33,434 bases of DNA from Hyphococcus sp. Lineage in GTDB: Bacteria > Pseudomonadota > Alphaproteobacteria > Caulobacterales > Parvularculaceae. How positions within the stretch are numbered: the stretch's first letter is position 1; each line of letters begins with the position of its first letter. Shown piece by piece: positions 7,237 through 17,436 of this stretch. The stretch spans positions 1 to 33,434 of the forward strand of contig JANQOV010000008.1 in NCBI GenBank assembly GCA_028285645.1. The letters are read 5' to 3'. The notes beneath the pieces are model-generated. The model did no database searches. It was not told the origin of the DNA and was given only the letters and a program-made list of their open reading frames with translations. The position numbers and the translations under genes are program-made.

Positions 7237-9234
7237 TTAAGCGCTTTCTTCAAACTCGACCAGCAGGTCGCCGTCTTTTACCTGATCGCCCGGCGCGAAT
7301 TTGTATGATTTCACCACGCCGTCATAGGGCGCCTTGATGGCGTGTTCCATTTTCATGGCTTCCATGACGAGCAGCGGCGCGCCGGCATCGATGGCGTCGC
7401 CCGGCTTGGCGGATAACAATGTTACAACGCCCGGCATCGGCGCGGTGAGCGAGCCTTCGCTTGAATGATGAGCTGAGATGCCCGCAAGCGGATCGGGAAA
7501 GGCAAGGTTCCAATGCTTGGCGCCGATCCAAATGCGCAATCCTTCGCCATGGGGCGCGGCGAAGGCGGAAACATCTTCGCCGCCAAGATGAAGTTTGACA
7601 GCGCCGCCGTCAGCTTCGCCCGAGAAAGCGAAATTGACAGGGGCTTGCGGCTCGCGGCCGTCGCGGCGGGCGGCGGCGGAAGCGTCGGGTTCTAGCGTCG
7701 CGTTCCATGCGGCGCCATTTTGTTTAAGCCGCAGCACAGAAGGCGCGCCGTCATGGTCAATCCAGAAAATTTCATGGCGCGGCCGATTAAGGCGAAAACC
7801 TGGATTGTTGGGCCACGGATCACCTCCATTGGCGCGCTTCCACAAGGCGCCCGCCGCCCAGATGGAAGGTCCCGCCGGGGTTTGGTCAAACAGCGATGTT
7901 TCATGGTCTTCGATAAAACGTGTTGAAACGTCGCCCGCTATAAAGTCCGGTTCCGCAGCGAGCGCGTGCAAGAACCCCGCATTGGTTTCAAGACCGGCGA
8001 CGCGGGTTTCCTCAAGAGCGGCGCGAAGGCGGGCGAGCGCCTGTTCGCGGGTTTTGCCGCCGGTAATGATCTTGGCGATCATCGGATCATAATATGGCGT
8101 GATCGCCTGGCCTTCTTCGACGCCGGAATCGATCCGCGCGGTTTCGCCCGGCAAGCGCAAGGTGGAAAGGGTTCCAATTGAAGGTGCAAAATTCTGGCGC
8201 GGGTTCTCAGCGTAAAGCCGCGCTTCGAAAGCGTGCCCTTGCTCGGTGATGTCATCCTGTTCGAGCGGCAATCCTTCGCCGGCGGCGATGCGCAATTGCC
8301 ATTCAACAAAATCATGGCCGGTGATGAGTTCTGACACCGGGTGCTCTACTTGCAGCCGGGTGTTCATCTCCATGAAATAAACCGCGCCGCCTTCGGGGTC
8401 ATAAAGGAATTCGACCGTGCCCGCGCCGCGATAGTTGACTGCCGCGCCCGCATCAACGCCGGCCTTTAAAAGCTTCTTGCGCACTTTTTTTGGCAGGTTG
8501 GGCGCCGGCGCTTCCTCGATGACCTTTTGATGGCGTCTTTGTACGGAGCAGTCCCGCTCGAACATGTGGACGACCTTGCCTTTGCCGTCGCCAAAAATCT
8601 GGACCTCAAGGTGCCGCGCGCGGGCGATATATTTTTCGATCAGGAACCGGTCGTCGCCAAAGGCTGATTTTGCTTCGCGCTGGGCGGATAAAAGCGCGTC
8701 TTCAAGGTCCGCTTCTTTGTCGACCATGCGCATGCCCTTGCCGCCGCCGCCGGCGGTTGCCTTTAACAGCACCGGATAACCGATGCGTTCGGCTTCGCGT
8801 TTAAAGATTGCGGGTGACTGGTCTTCGCCCTGATAGCCGGGCGTGGTGGGCACGCTTGCGTCTTCCATCAAATCTTTGGCGGCGGATTTTGAGCCCATGG
8901 CGCGGATGGTTTCAGCGGTCGGCCCGATGAAGGTAATGCCTGCTTGTTCCAACGCATCCGCAAAGTCTGCGTTCTCAGACAAAAATCCGTAGCCGGGATG
9001 CACCGCTTCCGCGCCGGTGCGTTTGATGGCGTCGAGGATTTTGTCGGTTTTCAAATAGCTTTCAGCCGCCGGGGCGGGGCCGATATGAATGGCTTCGTCT
9101 GCCGCGCGCACATGGGGAGCGCCTTTGTCAGCATCCGAATAGACGGCGACCGTCTTCAACCCCATCGCGCGCGCCGTGCGGGCGATGCGGCAGGCGATTT
9201 CGCCGCGGTTAGCGATGAGGATTTTTTTGAACAT
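7237..9234 (-). CDS. Methylcrotonyl-CoA carboxylase, biotin-carrying alpha subunit
   Basis: A 665-residue acyl-CoA carboxylase alpha subunit. The order is a biotin carboxylase N-domain (IANRGEIACRIARTA, GYGFLSENADFA), an ATP-grasp domain with GGGGKGM at 162-168 and the EMNTRLQVEH motif, a C-domain, a linker, and a C-terminal biotinyl domain with biotin acceptor Lys628 in MEAMKMEHAI. It carboxylates its biotin with bicarbonate and ATP and passes it to the beta subunit, giving 3-methylglutaconyl-CoA from 3-methylcrotonyl-CoA. The domain layout alone would also fit propionyl- or geranyl-CoA carboxylase. The neighbouring hydratase, dehydrogenase and HMG-CoA lyase make the leucine enzyme (mccA/liuD) much the most likely. 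Only 6 bp separate it from the hydratase stop. Confidence 0.95.
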   Translation of the reverse strand: MFKKILIANRGEIACRIARTARAMGLKTVAVYSDADKGAPHVRAADEAIHIGPAPAAESYLKTDKILDAIKRTGAEAVHPGYGFLSENADFADALEQAGITFIGPTAETIRAMGSKSAAKDLMEDASVPTTPGYQGEDQSPAIFKREAERIGYPVLLKATAGGGGKGMRMVDKEADLEDALLSAQREAKSAFGDDRFLIEKYIARARHLEVQIFGDGKGKVVHMFERDCSVQRRHQKVIEEAPAPNLPKKVRKKLLKAGVDAGAAVNYRGAGTVEFLYDPEGGAVYFMEMNTRLQVEHPVSELITGHDFVEWQLRIAAGEGLPLEQDDITEQGHAFEARLYAENPRQNFAPSIGTLSTLRLPGETARIDSGVEEGQAITPYYDPMIAKIITGGKTREQALARLRAALEETRVAGLETNAGFLHALAAEPDFIAGDVSTRFIEDHETSLFDQTPAGPSIWAAGALWKRANGGDPWPNNPGFRLNRPRHEIFWIDHDGAPSVLRLKQNGAAWNATLEPDASAAARRDGREPQAPVNFAFSGEADGGAVKLHLGGEDVSAFAAPHGEGLRIWIGAKHWNLAFPDPLAGISAHHSSEGSLTAPMPGVVTLLSAKPGDAIDAGAPLLVMEAMKMEHAIKAPYDGVVKSYKFAPGDQVKDGDLLVEFEESA

Positions 9235-9240
9235 GGTCGC

Positions 9241-10032
9241 TTAGTCTTTCAGCCAGCTCGGCTTTCGTTTTTCCAGAAAGGCCGTGATGCCTTCTTTGCC
9301 TTCTGCGCTGGCGCGGCGTTTGGCGATGCGTTCAGCCGTATCTCTCAGCACCGTTTCAGAAACTGCCTTGAACTTGATCGAACGGATGAGCTCCTTGGCT
9401 TCGGTCTGGGCGCCGGGCGCTGCACGCAAGAGCTTATCGACCATTGCATCAAGCGCATCATTGATGCCTGCTGCGGGGGAAAGCTCATGGATCAGGCCGA
9501 GGTCCTCCGCAGTCGCCGCGTCGAACCGTTCGCCGGTGAGGAAATAGCGCCGCGCCTGGCGCACGCCAATTGCCTGCACCACAAAGGGCGAAATCACCGC
9601 GGGGATTAGGCCGACATAGACTTCCGTCAGGGCAAAGAACGCGTCCTCCGAGGCGATGGCGATATCGCAGGCGGCGATGAGGCCGAGGCCGCCGCCCATG
9701 GCCGGCCCGTTGACCAGCGCAATGGTCGGCTTTGGAGATTGATAGATCGATTGCAGCATATGCGCGAGACGGCGCGCGTCGTCCTTGTTTTCCGTCGCGG
9801 AATACTCGGCAACGCGTTTCATCATATTAAGATCTGCGCCGGCGGAAAACGCTTTGCCCGCGCCGGTCAAAACAATGATGCGGACATAGGGGTCAGCGCT
9901 GAGCTTGCCCATGGCGTCGCAAATATCGTTGATCATTTGCTCGTTAAAGGCGTTGCGCACGTCAGGACGGTTAAGCGTCAGCCGGGCGACGCCGCGATCG
10001 TCAATGGTGGTGATTAAAATCGGTTCGGTCAT
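9241..10032 (-). CDS. Enoyl-CoA hydratase, probably methylglutaconyl-CoA hydratase
   Basis: A 263-residue crotonase-fold enzyme. The oxyanion-hole segments are AFSAGADLNMM (about 61-71) and GPAMGGGLGLIAACD (about 109-123). The catalytic Glu137 lies in ALTEVYVGLIPA. The first glutamate of classical enoyl-CoA hydratases is replaced by Gly (GGGLGL), as in the AUH/LiuC methylglutaconyl-CoA hydratase group. It would hydrate 3-methylglutaconyl-CoA to HMG-CoA between the carboxylase and the lyase. A GAGG ribosome-binding site stands just before the ATG. It is flanked by mccB (21 bp) and mccA (6 bp) on the same strand, which fixes the pathway. Confidence 0.92.
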   Translation of the reverse strand: MTEPILITTIDDRGVARLTLNRPDVRNAFNEQMINDICDAMGKLSADPYVRIIVLTGAGKAFSAGADLNMMKRVAEYSATENKDDARRLAHMLQSIYQSPKPTIALVNGPAMGGGLGLIAACDIAIASEDAFFALTEVYVGLIPAVISPFVVQAIGVRQARRYFLTGERFDAATAEDLGLIHELSPAAGINDALDAMVDKLLRAAPGAQTEAKELIRSIKFKAVSETVLRDTAERIAKRRASAEGKEGITAFLEKRKPSWLKD

Positions 10033-10053
10033 GAAACCTCGTTCCTGCCTGGG

Positions 10054-11661
<1,608 letters not shown>

Positions 11662-11803
11662 GAAATTCTCTTTTTCGCTCCCAGCTGCGGCGGACCTTCA
11701 TACCCGCCGCCTCTCATATCCCCGCGTGCAAGGGCGGATGCGAGGAATACCGCCGTTCCCCTGGCCCAGGCGCCCGCTCATGCATCGCTTATTGCGGCGG
11801 CAC

Positions 11804-11830
11804 TTTATAGGGGTTGTCCGACAATCGCAA
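11804..11830 (-). promoter_or_regulatory. Candidate leftward promoter of the mccB operon
   Basis: Reading leftward, TTGCGA (11825-11830) and TATAAA (11804-11809) are separated by 15 bp (16 if the -35 is read as CTTGCG). They lie about 145 bp before the mccB start. The spacing is slightly short for a sigma-70 promoter. The GntR-type palindrome occupies the spacer, a typical place for repressor binding. Confidence 0.4.
11814..11824. promoter_or_regulatory. Putative GntR (FadR-subfamily) operator between mccB and isovaleryl-CoA dehydrogenase
   Basis: TTGTCCGACAA is a perfect palindrome around a central base and fits the TNGTNNNACNA pattern known for FadR-type GntR regulators. A perfect match to all ten palindrome positions is unlikely by chance in a window of this size. 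It lies in the divergent promoter region, inside the spacer of the candidate leftward promoter. A GntR gene is co-transcribed with the dehydrogenase on the right. Binding by that regulator is inferred. Confidence 0.6.
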
Positions 11831-11930
11831 GATATGATAAACGGATTTCTACTAAGGAAATATGAGCGCCGCCGCTCGCTGGCGAGCAAGCCGAATTGGC
11901 GGCGCGGAAGCGTCAAAAACGGATAAGACC

Positions 11931-13103
11931 ATGGCGATATCAAACAGTCTGACCTTCAATTTCGGCCTTGATCCCGAGCTTGAAGAAATGCGTGAGATGA
12001 TTGCGCGCTGGGTTGACGACAAGCTGGCGCCGCGGGCGGCGGAGATCGACGAGAGCAACGAATTCCCCCGGGATCTTTGGCCAGAGCTTGGCGAGCTGGG
12101 CCTGCTCGGCATCACCGCCGATCCTGACTTTGGCGGGACGGGCCTTGGTTATCTCGCCCATTGCATCGCTATGGAAGAAATCTCCCGCGGGTCCGGCGCC
12201 GTTGGTCTTTCTTACGGCGCGCATTCCAATCTCTGCGTCAACCAGATCAGTCTGAACGCCAGCAAAGAACAAAAGCAGCGCTATTTGCCGAAACTCGTTT
12301 CCGGCGAACATCTCGGCGCGCTTGCCATGTCAGAGCCGGGCGCCGGCTCCGATGTCGTTTCCATGAAACTGCGCGCCAAGAAAAAGGGCGACCGCTATAT
12401 TCTGAATGGAAACAAAATGTGGATCACCAATGGTCCAACCGGGGACGTTGTTGTCGTCTACGCCAAGACTGATCCGGAAAAGGGCTCGCGCGGCATTTCA
12501 GCCTTCATCGTTGAAAAAGACTTCAAAGGCTTTTCGACAGCGCAAAAGCTCGACAAGCTCGGCATGCGCGGGTCAGACACCGGCGAACTCGTATTTGAAG
12601 ATTGCGAAGTGCCCGAAGAAAACCGCATCGGCGAAGAGGGCGATGGCGTCCGCATTTTGATGAGTGGGCTCGATTATGAGCGCACGGTTTTGTCCGCAGG
12701 TTCGCTCGGTATTATGCAGGCCTGCATGGATGTGGTGATCCCATACATTCATGACCGCAAGCAATTTGGAAAATCGATCGGCTCCTTCCAGCTTGTGCAA
12801 GGCAAGATCGCCGACATGTATACGACCATGAACGCCTGCAAGGCGTATGTTTATTCAGTCGCGGGCGCTTGCGATCGCGGCGAGACCACACGGCAGGACG
12901 CGGCTGGGTGCATTCTTTATGCAGCGGAAAAAGCAACGCAAGTTGCGCTCGACGCCATCCAGCTCCTCGGCGGCAACGGGTACATCAATGAGTATCCGAC
13001 CGGGCGATTTTTACGCGACGCAAAATTGTACGAAATCGGCGCCGGCACCAGCGAGATCAGGCGCATGCTGATCGGCCGGGAAATTTTTGAAAAGAGTGCG
13101 TGA
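11931..13103 (+). CDS. Isovaleryl-CoA dehydrogenase
   Basis: A 390-residue FAD-dependent acyl-CoA dehydrogenase oxidising isovaleryl-CoA to 3-methylcrotonyl-CoA, with electrons passing to ETF. The catalytic base is Glu250 in [18 protein letters not shown]. This helix position is where isovaleryl-CoA dehydrogenases, unlike medium-chain enzymes, carry it. Also visible are [22 protein letters not shown] and the C-terminal [21 protein letters not shown] and [16 protein letters not shown]. The start at 11931 gives the usual N-terminus ([16 protein letters not shown]). An in-frame ATG at 11862 has a better ribosome-binding site (AAGGAAAT) but would add a basic 23-residue extension. The next gene begins 6 bp after the stop, so the GntR regulator is co-transcribed. 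Confidence 0.94.
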   Translation: MAISNSLTFNFGLDPELEEMREMIARWVDDKLAPRAAEIDESNEFPRDLWPELGELGLLGITADPDFGGTGLGYLAHCIAMEEISRGSGAVGLSYGAHSNLCVNQISLNASKEQKQRYLPKLVSGEHLGALAMSEPGAGSDVVSMKLRAKKKGDRYILNGNKMWITNGPTGDVVVVYAKTDPEKGSRGISAFIVEKDFKGFSTAQKLDKLGMRGSDTGELVFEDCEVPEENRIGEEGDGVRILMSGLDYERTVLSAGSLGIMQACMDVVIPYIHDRKQFGKSIGSFQLVQGKIADMYTTMNACKAYVYSVAGACDRGETTRQDAAGCILYAAEKATQVALDAIQLLGGNGYINEYPTGRFLRDAKLYEIGAGTSEIRRMLIGREIFEKSA

Positions 13104-13109
13104 GTAGTA

Positions 13110-13838
13110 ATGTCCCATACTTTTAAGCCGCTTCAGCAGGAGCCGGTCTATCTTAAAGTCGCGAACGCTATTGAAGGCGATATTCTATCCGGTGCCTTGC
13201 AGGAAGGATCGCTGCTCCCGACGGAGGCGGCGCTTTGCGAACAGTTCGGCGTAACGCGATCATCGGTCCGCGAAGGCATTAGACTGTTGCAGCAATCCGG
13301 CCTGGTGGAGCGCGGTGCCGCGAAACGGCTAGTAGTGAAAAGTCCGGATACGTCGGAAATCGCCGCAGCGGCGAGCCGGTCTTTGCGGCTTGGCGGCGCG
13401 ACCTTCCGCGAAGTGTTCGAGACCCTTGGTCTGCTTTATCCGCAAGCAGCAAAACTGGCGGCGATGCGGCTTGACGATAAAGCCCTCGCCGACCTTCACG
13501 CTGTTCATGGCGCGCTCAAAAACATTGATCCGAAAAGCAGCGATGAAATTGTCGGCCAGGCGGTCGAGTTTTTTCAGGCGCTTGCAAATGGCCTTGGCAA
13601 TCAGGTGCTGCTGGCGATGCTGCAATCCCTCAACCTGATGATCGGCGCCAGCCTTGAGCGCGTGATCAATGAAACGCCGAACGCCTTGAGGCGCATCGAG
13701 CGGGCGCAAAAACAAATCATCGAGGCGCTTGAAGAAAACGACGAAGCGCGCGCTGCGGAGTGGATGACCAAGCACATCGAAGATCTGATGCGTGGCTTCA
13801 AAGTCGCAGACGTCGATCTTGAGGCGCGGATTTTGTAG
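13110..13838 (+). CDS. GntR family regulator (FadR/FCD type), probable regulator of the leucine catabolic genes
   Basis: A 242-residue transcription factor. The N-terminal winged helix (about residues 10-75) includes GDILSGALQEGSLLPTEAAL and FGVTRSSVREGIRLLQQSGLVE, the GntR signature. The rest is a helical FCD-type ligand domain (FREVFETLGLLYPQAAKLAAMR to KHIEDLMRGF). The usual Asp/His metal-binding set of FCD domains is not fully evident, so ligand type is open; an acyl-CoA intermediate would be logical. It follows the dehydrogenase by 6 bp. Known liu regulators are MerR-type LiuR and TetR-type LiuQ; a GntR protein in this position is less familiar to me. Control of the liu locus is inferred from linkage plus the palindrome at 11814. 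Confidence 0.87.
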   Translation: MSHTFKPLQQEPVYLKVANAIEGDILSGALQEGSLLPTEAALCEQFGVTRSSVREGIRLLQQSGLVERGAAKRLVVKSPDTSEIAAAASRSLRLGGATFREVFETLGLLYPQAAKLAAMRLDDKALADLHAVHGALKNIDPKSSDEIVGQAVEFFQALANGLGNQVLLAMLQSLNLMIGASLERVINETPNALRRIERAQKQIIEALEENDEARAAEWMTKHIEDLMRGFKVADVDLEARIL

Positions 13839-13856
13839 CCGCTGATCCTCTCTCAT

Positions 13857-13928
13857 CCGTCATCCCCCAAGCCATAAATGCCGAAATCTTGGATTTCGTC
13901 GCATTTTTGAGCTATCCGGGATCCAGAA
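13857..13928. repeat. Dispersed palindromic repeat, copy E, with hairpin
   Basis: Runs from CCGTCATCCCCCAAGCC to CCGGGATCCAG, the reverse orientation of copy D. The central hairpin pairs AAATGC with GCATTT and CGAAATC with GATTTCG across a short TTG loop. It fills the gap between the GntR stop codon and the dioxygenase start, and its right end adjoins the GGAG (13930-13933) that serves the dioxygenase ATG. It could terminate the upstream operon, affect downstream translation, or both. Confidence 0.7.
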
Positions 13929-13939
13929 CGGAGCGGCCC

Positions 13940-14782
13940 ATGAGCATCGACATCACACCCAGCGGCGAAGCGTGCGGCGCAGAAGTTCGCGACGTCGATT
14001 TGTCCGCGCCTTTGAGTGATGCAGAAGTGGAAGACATTCGCGCCGCATGGCTTGAACATCACGTTCTATCCTTTCCCGATCAGCCCATGAGCGATGATGA
14101 TCTTGAGCGGTTTACGCTTTACTTCGGCCCCTTCGGCGACGATCCGTTCATTGCGCCCATCGAAGGCCGCAAGCACGTCATTGCGATCCGCCGCGACGCC
14201 GATGAGCAAAGCTCTCTTTTCGCAGAAAATTGGCACACCGACTGGAGCTTTCAGGAGACGCCGCCGGCGGGCACTTGCCTTTACGGCATAACAATTCCGC
14301 CGCAAGGCGGCGATACGCTTTTTGCAAACCAACACCTGGCGCTTCAGAAAATGACGGCGGAACTCCGCGCGAAACTCGAAGGCAAAATGGCTATTCATTC
14401 AGCACGCGCGCCCTATGCAAAAGAAGGCGTTTATGGCGACGCCGACCGCGAAGCCCGCTCTATGGATATACAGCCCTCCGACGAAGCGTATGAGGAACAG
14501 CTTCACCCGGTCATCCGGAAGCATCCTGAAACCGGCGAAGAAGCGATTTATGGATGCGCCGGCTACACAACGGGCTTTGACGGCATGGCGCCAATGGACT
14601 CATTGGCGCTGCTTGGCGAACTGCTCGCCTGGCAGACCCGGGACGAATTTGTCTACCGCCACAAATGGCGGGAAAACATGCTGGTCATGTGGGACAATCG
14701 CTCTGTCCTTCACCGCGCGACCGGCGGTTATGAGGGCCATGCGCGGCTCTTGCATCGCACGACGATTGGCGAGCGGGTTTGA
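13940..14782 (+). CDS. TauD/TfdA family Fe(II)/2-oxoglutarate dioxygenase
   Basis: A 280-residue non-haem iron oxygenase. The facial triad is visible: His99 and Asp101 in WHTDWSF, and His258 in VLHRATGGY. Arg273 in LLHRTTI, fifteen residues later, is the expected 2-oxoglutarate carboxylate ligand. The N-terminal GAEVRDVDLSAPLSDAEVEDIR and FGPFGDDPF segments are typical of the family. Substrates range from taurine and aromatic ethers to alkyl sulfates and cannot be read from sequence. The ATG at 13940 follows GGAG at 13930-13933. An upstream in-frame start at 13889 lies inside a repeat and is rejected. Its 3' end converges on a thioesterase gene with a 4-bp gap. Confidence 0.9.
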   Translation: MSIDITPSGEACGAEVRDVDLSAPLSDAEVEDIRAAWLEHHVLSFPDQPMSDDDLERFTLYFGPFGDDPFIAPIEGRKHVIAIRRDADEQSSLFAENWHTDWSFQETPPAGTCLYGITIPPQGGDTLFANQHLALQKMTAELRAKLEGKMAIHSARAPYAKEGVYGDADREARSMDIQPSDEAYEEQLHPVIRKHPETGEEAIYGCAGYTTGFDGMAPMDSLALLGELLAWQTRDEFVYRHKWRENMLVMWDNRSVLHRATGGYEGHARLLHRTTIGERV

Positions 14783-14786
14783 AGGC

Positions 14787-15212
14787 TTAGACAAGGTTCT
14801 CCAGCGCCTTGCGGAACTTGTCTGGTAAGGGCGTCGGCCGTCTTGTCTTGCGGTTCACATAAACATGCACGAAATGGCCTTCCGCGGCGGGCTTGGCGTC
14901 GCCTTGCTTAAAAATGGCGATTTCGTAGCGCACTGACGAATTGCCTAAATGCGCGACACGAAGCCCGCCTTCGAGCGCTTCGGGAAAGGCAAGCGGCGCA
15001 AAATATTGACAGCCTGTCTCGACCACGAGGCCGATGACCTCGCCGCCATGGATGTCGAGGGCGGCGCTGTCAATGAGATAGCCGTTCACGACCGTGTCGA
15101 AATAGCTGTAATAGGTGACATTGTTCACATGCCCGTAGATGTCGTTGTCCGACCAGCGGGTCTGAAGCGGCATTATGTGTTTGTAATCAGCGCGCGTGTT
15201 TTTCGTCTTCAT
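14787..15212 (-). CDS. Acyl-CoA thioesterase, 4HBT/YbgC-type hotdog fold
   Basis: A 141-residue single-hotdog protein. The motif TRWSDNDIYGHVNNVTYYSYFDT contains the conserved Asp and the HVNN catalytic helix start of the 4-hydroxybenzoyl-CoA thioesterase family. The strands ETGCQYFAPLAFPEALEGGLRVAHLG and VRYEIAIFKQGD continue the fold. It would hydrolyse an acyl-CoA or aryl-CoA in the cytosol. Substrate is unknown; proximity to the leucine cluster (separated by GntR and the dioxygenase) does not establish a link. Divergent from the gamma-glutamylcyclotransferase gene across 61 bp. Confidence 0.88.
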   Translation of the reverse strand: MKTKNTRADYKHIMPLQTRWSDNDIYGHVNNVTYYSYFDTVVNGYLIDSAALDIHGGEVIGLVVETGCQYFAPLAFPEALEGGLRVAHLGNSSVRYEIAIFKQGDAKPAAEGHFVHVYVNRKTRRPTPLPDKFRKALENLV

Positions 15213-15273
15213 CGTTTTACTTGTTTGCGAATCCGTTTCGAAGTGCTCGGGTAGCTGTCCTGCCTGAGGCTTT

Positions 15274-15774
15274 ATGCTGTATTTTGCCTATGGTTCCAAT
15301 ATGTCGAGCGCAAGGCTCAAAGCAAGAACGCGGTCAGCGACAAGCATCGTTGTTGCCTCATTGGCCGGACACGACCTTAGGTTCCACAAGAAAAGCAAGG
15401 ATGGCTCTGGAAAGTGCGATGCGTTTCACACGGGCGATGAAGCGCATGAATTGATGGGCGTACTCTATGAGCTATCGAGAAGCGAAATTGATGTGCTGGA
15501 TGAGATCGAAGGCGTCGGCGTCGGCTATGAAAAGAAGGAAGTGACGGTTCTTTCAGTAGAGTGTGGCGGAGAAAGAAAAGCCTTCACCTATTATGCGACC
15601 CATATTGATGCGGCGCTGAAACCTTTCTGCTGGTATAAAACCCATGTTGTCATGGGCGCGAAGGAGCACGGATTGCCGCTAGACTATATGGATCGTATCG
15701 GTAGGGTGGATTTCATAGTTGATAAAAACGAATACCGGCGCGAAAGCGAAATGCGCATCTACGCGAGTATATGA
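15274..15774 (+). CDS. Gamma-glutamylcyclotransferase family protein
   Basis: A 166-residue protein closely following the vertebrate-type GGCT layout. It opens with MLYFAYGSNM, the substrate-binding signature. The catalytic glutamate position is Glu79 in VLDEIEGVGVGYEKKEV. The C-terminal MGAKEHGLPLDYMDRI block matches the MGAKE-GLP-Y segment of GGCT. Such enzymes release 5-oxoproline from gamma-glutamyl amino acids or related amines. All key positions are intact, so it is probably active. The open frame ends 6 bp from the convergent DUF3052 gene. The physiological substrate in bacteria is unclear. Confidence 0.87.
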   Translation: MLYFAYGSNMSSARLKARTRSATSIVVASLAGHDLRFHKKSKDGSGKCDAFHTGDEAHELMGVLYELSRSEIDVLDEIEGVGVGYEKKEVTVLSVECGGERKAFTYYATHIDAALKPFCWYKTHVVMGAKEHGLPLDYMDRIGRVDFIVDKNEYRRESEMRIYASI

Positions 15775-15780
15775 TCTGCG

Positions 15781-16209
15781 TTACTTCTTGCGGTCCTTTA
15801 CAGGAATGACGAGTTTTAATCCTGACCAGATCTCATCAACGGCGCAGACTTTGATATCGACAAGCCCGATCTTGAGCGCGTGTTTCCTGATATCATTTTC
15901 AATAACTGTTGACGGAACGCCGGAAGATTTCTTCGGCCAGGAAACCCAGATCATACCGTCTTCCGCCAGTTCCTTCTTGAGGTTTGGCAGCGTCTTGGTC
16001 ATTTCGCCTTTGTCAGCGGTAAAGAAATGAATGTAGTCAAAGGGCCCGCCGGAAACGCCGCGCGTCGTTTTCGCGGACTTGATGCGCGCCCATTCGGTAA
16101 ATTCGCTCAGCTCTTTTATGGTGTCAGGAAGTTTGACAAGCAGCGCTTTCTGTCCCGCTTTGACGCCGAGCTTCTTTAACAGTGGCGTGCCGGAATAACC
16201 CGCCGGCAC
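15781..16209 (-). CDS. DUF3052 family protein
   Basis: A 142-residue protein opening MPAGYSGTPLLKKLGVKAGQKALL, the characteristic N-terminus of DUF3052. It continues with FDYIHFFTADKGEM and DGMIWVSWPKKSSGVPSTVIENDIR. The family is small, soluble and of unknown role. The start is GTG, placed directly after the TAA of the iron alcohol dehydrogenase gene with no spacing, so translation is probably coupled to it. Any functional connection is unproven. Confidence 0.85.
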   Translation of the reverse strand: MPAGYSGTPLLKKLGVKAGQKALLVKLPDTIKELSEFTEWARIKSAKTTRGVSGGPFDYIHFFTADKGEMTKTLPNLKKELAEDGMIWVSWPKKSSGVPSTVIENDIRKHALKIGLVDIKVCAVDEIWSGLKLVIPVKDRKK

Positions 16210-17355
16210 TTATAAAACTTCCGTATACATGGAAAGTGCATCGTCATAGGTGACTTTACGCGGATTGTTCTGGAGCACACGCTGGACTTTCATGGCGTCT
16301 TCAGCCATGCGCGGCAGATCATTGTGGGAAATACCGAGCTGCGACAGGCGTCGCTCAACGCCGGTTGTGGCGACAATTTCAATCAGCGACTTGATGAAAT
16401 GCGCACAACGCGCTTCATCGTCGCCTGTGGCGCCCGGCGCAATCACATCGGCAAGTTCAGCATAATGATGGGCGGCGTTCGGCGCGTTGAATTTAAGGAC
16501 CGGCTCCAGCATCAGCGAATTTGATAGCCCGTGGGGGATGTGAAAAATGCCGCCGAGCGGATAGGCAAGGCCATGCACGGCGCCGACGGGCGAATTCGCA
16601 AAGGCCTGACCCGCCAGCATCGCGCCAAGCAACATGGCGCTGCGGGCGTTTCTGTCGTCCGGCTTTTCGCAAGCCGTAACGATGTTGCCCGCCAGCAATC
16701 TCAGAGCGTTGCGCGCCAGCGCGTCCGACACAGGATTCTTGCGGTGAATATTCGTGTAGGCCTCGATGGCGTGCACCATGGCGTCTATGCCGGTGGCGGC
16801 GGTGACAGGACGCGGCAGGCCGAGCGTCAGCCCCGCATCGAGCACCGCCATGTCTGGGTAAAGCGCGTTGTCGACCACCGCGACTTTTTCATCGTCGTTC
16901 GAGGTGATGACGGAAATTGACGTCACCTCCGAGCCGGTGCCGGCGGTGGTCGGGCAAAGAACAAGCGGGCTGCGCTTTTCGGTTACCTGGTCCGTACCGA
17001 GAATGTCATGGAGCGTCTGGCGCGACTGCAACAGCACGGCGACGACCTTCGCCGTATCCATGGAGGAGCCGCCGCCAAAGCCGATGACGCCATCCGCCTC
17101 ATGCTTTCGTGCGGCATCGACCGCCTCGATGACCTTTACTTCCGGCGGGTCAGCGGCGACATCATCAAAGAGAAGAACGTTGAGCCCGGCGGCTTTGAGG
17201 CTCTCAAGCGCGGGCCCAACAAGCCCATGCTCAATCAACCCTTTGTCGGTCAAGAAGATTGGCCGTTTGAAGCGCCCGGCGGCAAGCGCGCCAAGCTCTG
17301 CGCTTGCGCCTTCGCGGAAGATGATCTCAGGGGTGGTGTGGAAGGTAAAGTTCAT
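16210..17355 (-). CDS. Iron-containing (group III) alcohol dehydrogenase
   Basis: A 381-residue member of the Fe-ADH superfamily. The nucleotide-binding GGGSSMDTAK is at 94-103. Metal ligands are evident as Asp191 and His195 (GIDAMVHAIEAY), His261 (AVHGLAYPLGG) and His275 (IPHGLSNS). CPTTAGTGSEVT marks the cofactor region. Members reduce aldehydes or ketones or act on maleylacetate; substrate cannot be assigned here. The ATG at 17355 has GGAG seven bases upstream; ATG at 17361 is nearly on top of that site, and a still longer frame to 17397 has no support. It lies 81 bp after the secreted-protein gene and immediately before the DUF3052 gene, all on one strand. Confidence 0.93.
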   Translation of the reverse strand: MNFTFHTTPEIIFREGASAELGALAAGRFKRPIFLTDKGLIEHGLVGPALESLKAAGLNVLLFDDVAADPPEVKVIEAVDAARKHEADGVIGFGGGSSMDTAKVVAVLLQSRQTLHDILGTDQVTEKRSPLVLCPTTAGTGSEVTSISVITSNDDEKVAVVDNALYPDMAVLDAGLTLGLPRPVTAATGIDAMVHAIEAYTNIHRKNPVSDALARNALRLLAGNIVTACEKPDDRNARSAMLLGAMLAGQAFANSPVGAVHGLAYPLGGIFHIPHGLSNSLMLEPVLKFNAPNAAHHYAELADVIAPGATGDDEARCAHFIKSLIEIVATTGVERRLSQLGISHNDLPRMAEDAMKVQRVLQNNPRKVTYDDALSMYTEVL

Positions 17356-17436
17356 CCTCATGCTCCGTCTTGCGCAGAACCATGAGGATGAACCCAAGCG
17401 CCCGCCTTGACAAGAATCAGCGGCGCCTGATTTTGA

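Noticed and set aside
13889-13939. Longer start of the TauD-like dioxygenase
   Set aside because: The extension lies within a dispersed repeat; the ATG at 13940 has GGAG at correct spacing and gives the usual N-terminus.
15145-15155. TTGTCCGACCA match to the GntR-type operator
   Set aside because: It lies inside the thioesterase coding sequence, in the codons of the conserved WSDND motif, and is best explained by protein sequence.
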